Shown here piece by piece: positions 63,025-64,000 of a DNA stretch of 64,000 bases. The stretch lies in NCBI GenBank assembly GCA_023416585.1, contig JAEZHM010000048.1, forward strand, positions 1 through 64,000, written 5' to 3'. A program made the translations under genes and the position numbers. Numbering within the stretch: position 1 is the first letter of the stretch; the number at the start of each line of letters is the position of its first letter. Below the pieces are notes generated by a model that did no database searches, was not told the origin of the DNA, and worked only from the letters and a program-made list of their open reading frames with translations. The stretch comes from Bacillota bacterium. Lineage in GTDB: Bacteria > Bacillota > Clostridia > Christensenellales > Aristaeellaceae.

Positions 63025-63729
63025 TTAATCATTCCTTTCCGCAAGAAACGCTTTGATTGCTTCCACGGCTATGTTCTGTTGTTCTTCGCTTGAAATTGTA
63101 GCGTCTGGGTCTCCCTTTTGCTTGCCGTAATTACCGAACTGGGCATGGTTCCCGCCTTCTATGACTATAATATTATCGGTATAGTTTAACTTTTCCGCCA
63201 CGCTTGTATTGAATGTGCCGTAAACTGTCAGCGCACTTTTTGCCGGGTAATTGCCATAGATATATGCCCCCAGCAAAATTAATCCTTTTACCTTGTCCTG
63301 ATGCTTTGACGCATATTCGCTGGCCATTGCCCCGCCCATGGAATGGCCACCTATATACCAATTTTGAATGTCAGGGAACTGATCCATGATTTTATCGGCG
63401 GCATTCGCATCGAAAATAGCCATGTTGAACGGCATTTTAACAAGAAAGCAAGTTATACCGCAGCTTTGTTTGATCTTTTCCAGAATCGGCAAGTAAGCAA
63501 AATACTCCACCTTGGCACCTGGGTAAAAAATCAATGCGGTGTCGCTGGGTGTAGTAGGTGATAGTATTATCAGGTTGTCTTGAGCACGCATGGCAGCTTC
63601 ACTTTGCATTACTGCAATCGCTGCATCATCTGCTCTGTAATAATCAGATACATAAATTAAAAATGCAACAGTCAATAAAAATATAAGCGATATGCTTGTA
63701 ATCAGGGCTATTTTCAGCCGCTTTTTCAT
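63025..63729 (-). CDS. Membrane-anchored alpha/beta hydrolase
   Basis: 234 residues. One N-terminal span (residues 7-27), then an alpha/beta hydrolase of the small secreted kind: nucleophile elbow GGHSMGGAM with Ser130 and catalytic histidine in EGGNHAQFG. The motif set matches the AB hydrolase_5/dienelactone-like group, with an unknown ester substrate. It is the first gene of a unit with the flavodoxin-ferredoxin. AAGGAGGAGATATCT precedes ATG. Confidence 0.85.
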   Translation of the reverse strand: MKKRLKIALITSISLIFLLTVAFLIYVSDYYRADDAAIAVMQSEAAMRAQDNLIILSPTTPSDTALIFYPGAKVEYFAYLPILEKIKQSCGITCFLVKMPFNMAIFDANAADKIMDQFPDIQNWYIGGHSMGGAMASEYASKHQDKVKGLILLGAYIYGNYPAKSALTVYGTFNTSVAEKLNYTDNIIVIEGGNHAQFGNYGKQKGDPDATISSEEQQNIAVEAIKAFLAERND

Positions 63730-64000
63730 AGATATCTCCTCCTTCGCGAAAAATAAATTGGATTTCGCATCCGAACAATCATCATTCAGTCATCTTTTCT
63801 TCCAGTGCCTTTGTTATCAATGACGATGATATACGAAGTGTGCTATAATCCTATTTTTGAGTTACGTCCGCAAAGAAGTTCACCGCAATAATCTTTCCTA
63901 TGCTTTTCCTCGCTTAGTAGCCAGATCTATTTTCTGTAAAAGCCTGATATCAAACCTGCCACCATATTTTTATTTTTAAGCTCTACAGCTTTAAACATGC

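Noticed and set aside
63927..64000. A minus-strand frame entering from the right edge (ends with GLISGFYRK, stop at 63927)
   Set aside because: Only 24 codons are visible and nothing supports coding; it may be the end of a gene outside the window.

Overview
The window reads as the chromosome of an anaerobic, Gram-positive-type bacterium of the Clostridia (Bacillota). The evidence is a trimeric NAD-linked [FeFe] hydrogenase operon, strong AGGAGG-type ribosome binding sites, sigma-A promoters with 17-bp spacers, a soj/spo0J-type parA-parB pair, abundant single-span or secreted SH3-type surface proteins, and EFR1-type flavodoxin-ferredoxins. Palindromic dispersed elements of the kind common in gut Firmicutes are also present. 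I saw no tRNA, rRNA or CRISPR array.

Layout. 0-3.5 kb: a transposase start at the left edge, then a block flanked by two direct copies (about 420 bp) of the 3' end of hydA; between the copies lie a YczE-type membrane protein, a frameshifted CHAP-like remnant and a secreted protein. 3.2-8.7 kb: hydC-hydB-hydA (minus strand), with a GltD-like FAD/NAD(P)H module fused to HydB. 9.5-10.4 kb: ArsR regulator with promoter and palindromic operator, a 21-residue Cys-rich peptide and a truncated disulfide reductase. 10.5-12.6 kb: two coupled secreted SH3-type proteins, one broken by a G8 tract. 12.7-18.8 kb: acetyltransferase, Cys-motif protein, XRE regulator with a peptidase-like domain, ABC-2 exporter. 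18.9-23.7 kb: cysS, an Fe-S protein lying between a parB remnant and real parB-parA.

23.8-33.1 kb: secreted beta-lactamase-fold and NlpC/P60-like proteins, a two-component system, then a tandem family of membrane-anchored paralogues (three whole, one internally deleted). 33.2-37 kb: typA and prfC. 37.2-41.5 kb: VOC protein, secreted solute-binding-like protein, WYL regulator and partner. 41.7-53.2 kb: mostly minus-strand accessory enzymes (S66 peptidase, flavin-linked proteins, three acetyltransferases in this stretch, frameshifted HAD phosphatase, nitroreductase, hybrid sensor kinase, HD hydrolase, creatininase family, flavodoxin). 53.2-64 kb: ChrB/PaaX-like regulator with MFS transporter, Dus, TetR-MATE, lipoprotein, MBL hydrolase, exonuclease III, flavodoxin-ferredoxin and an alpha/beta hydrolase.

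The most notable signals are: two separate loci (hydA and parB) where the 3' end of a minus-strand gene is duplicated on the far side of inserted genes; the HydB-GltD fusion; the tandem paralogue array next to a two-component system; a homopolymer switch-like frameshift in a secreted protein; and three compact promoter/operator arrangements (ArsR, ChrB-like, TetR).
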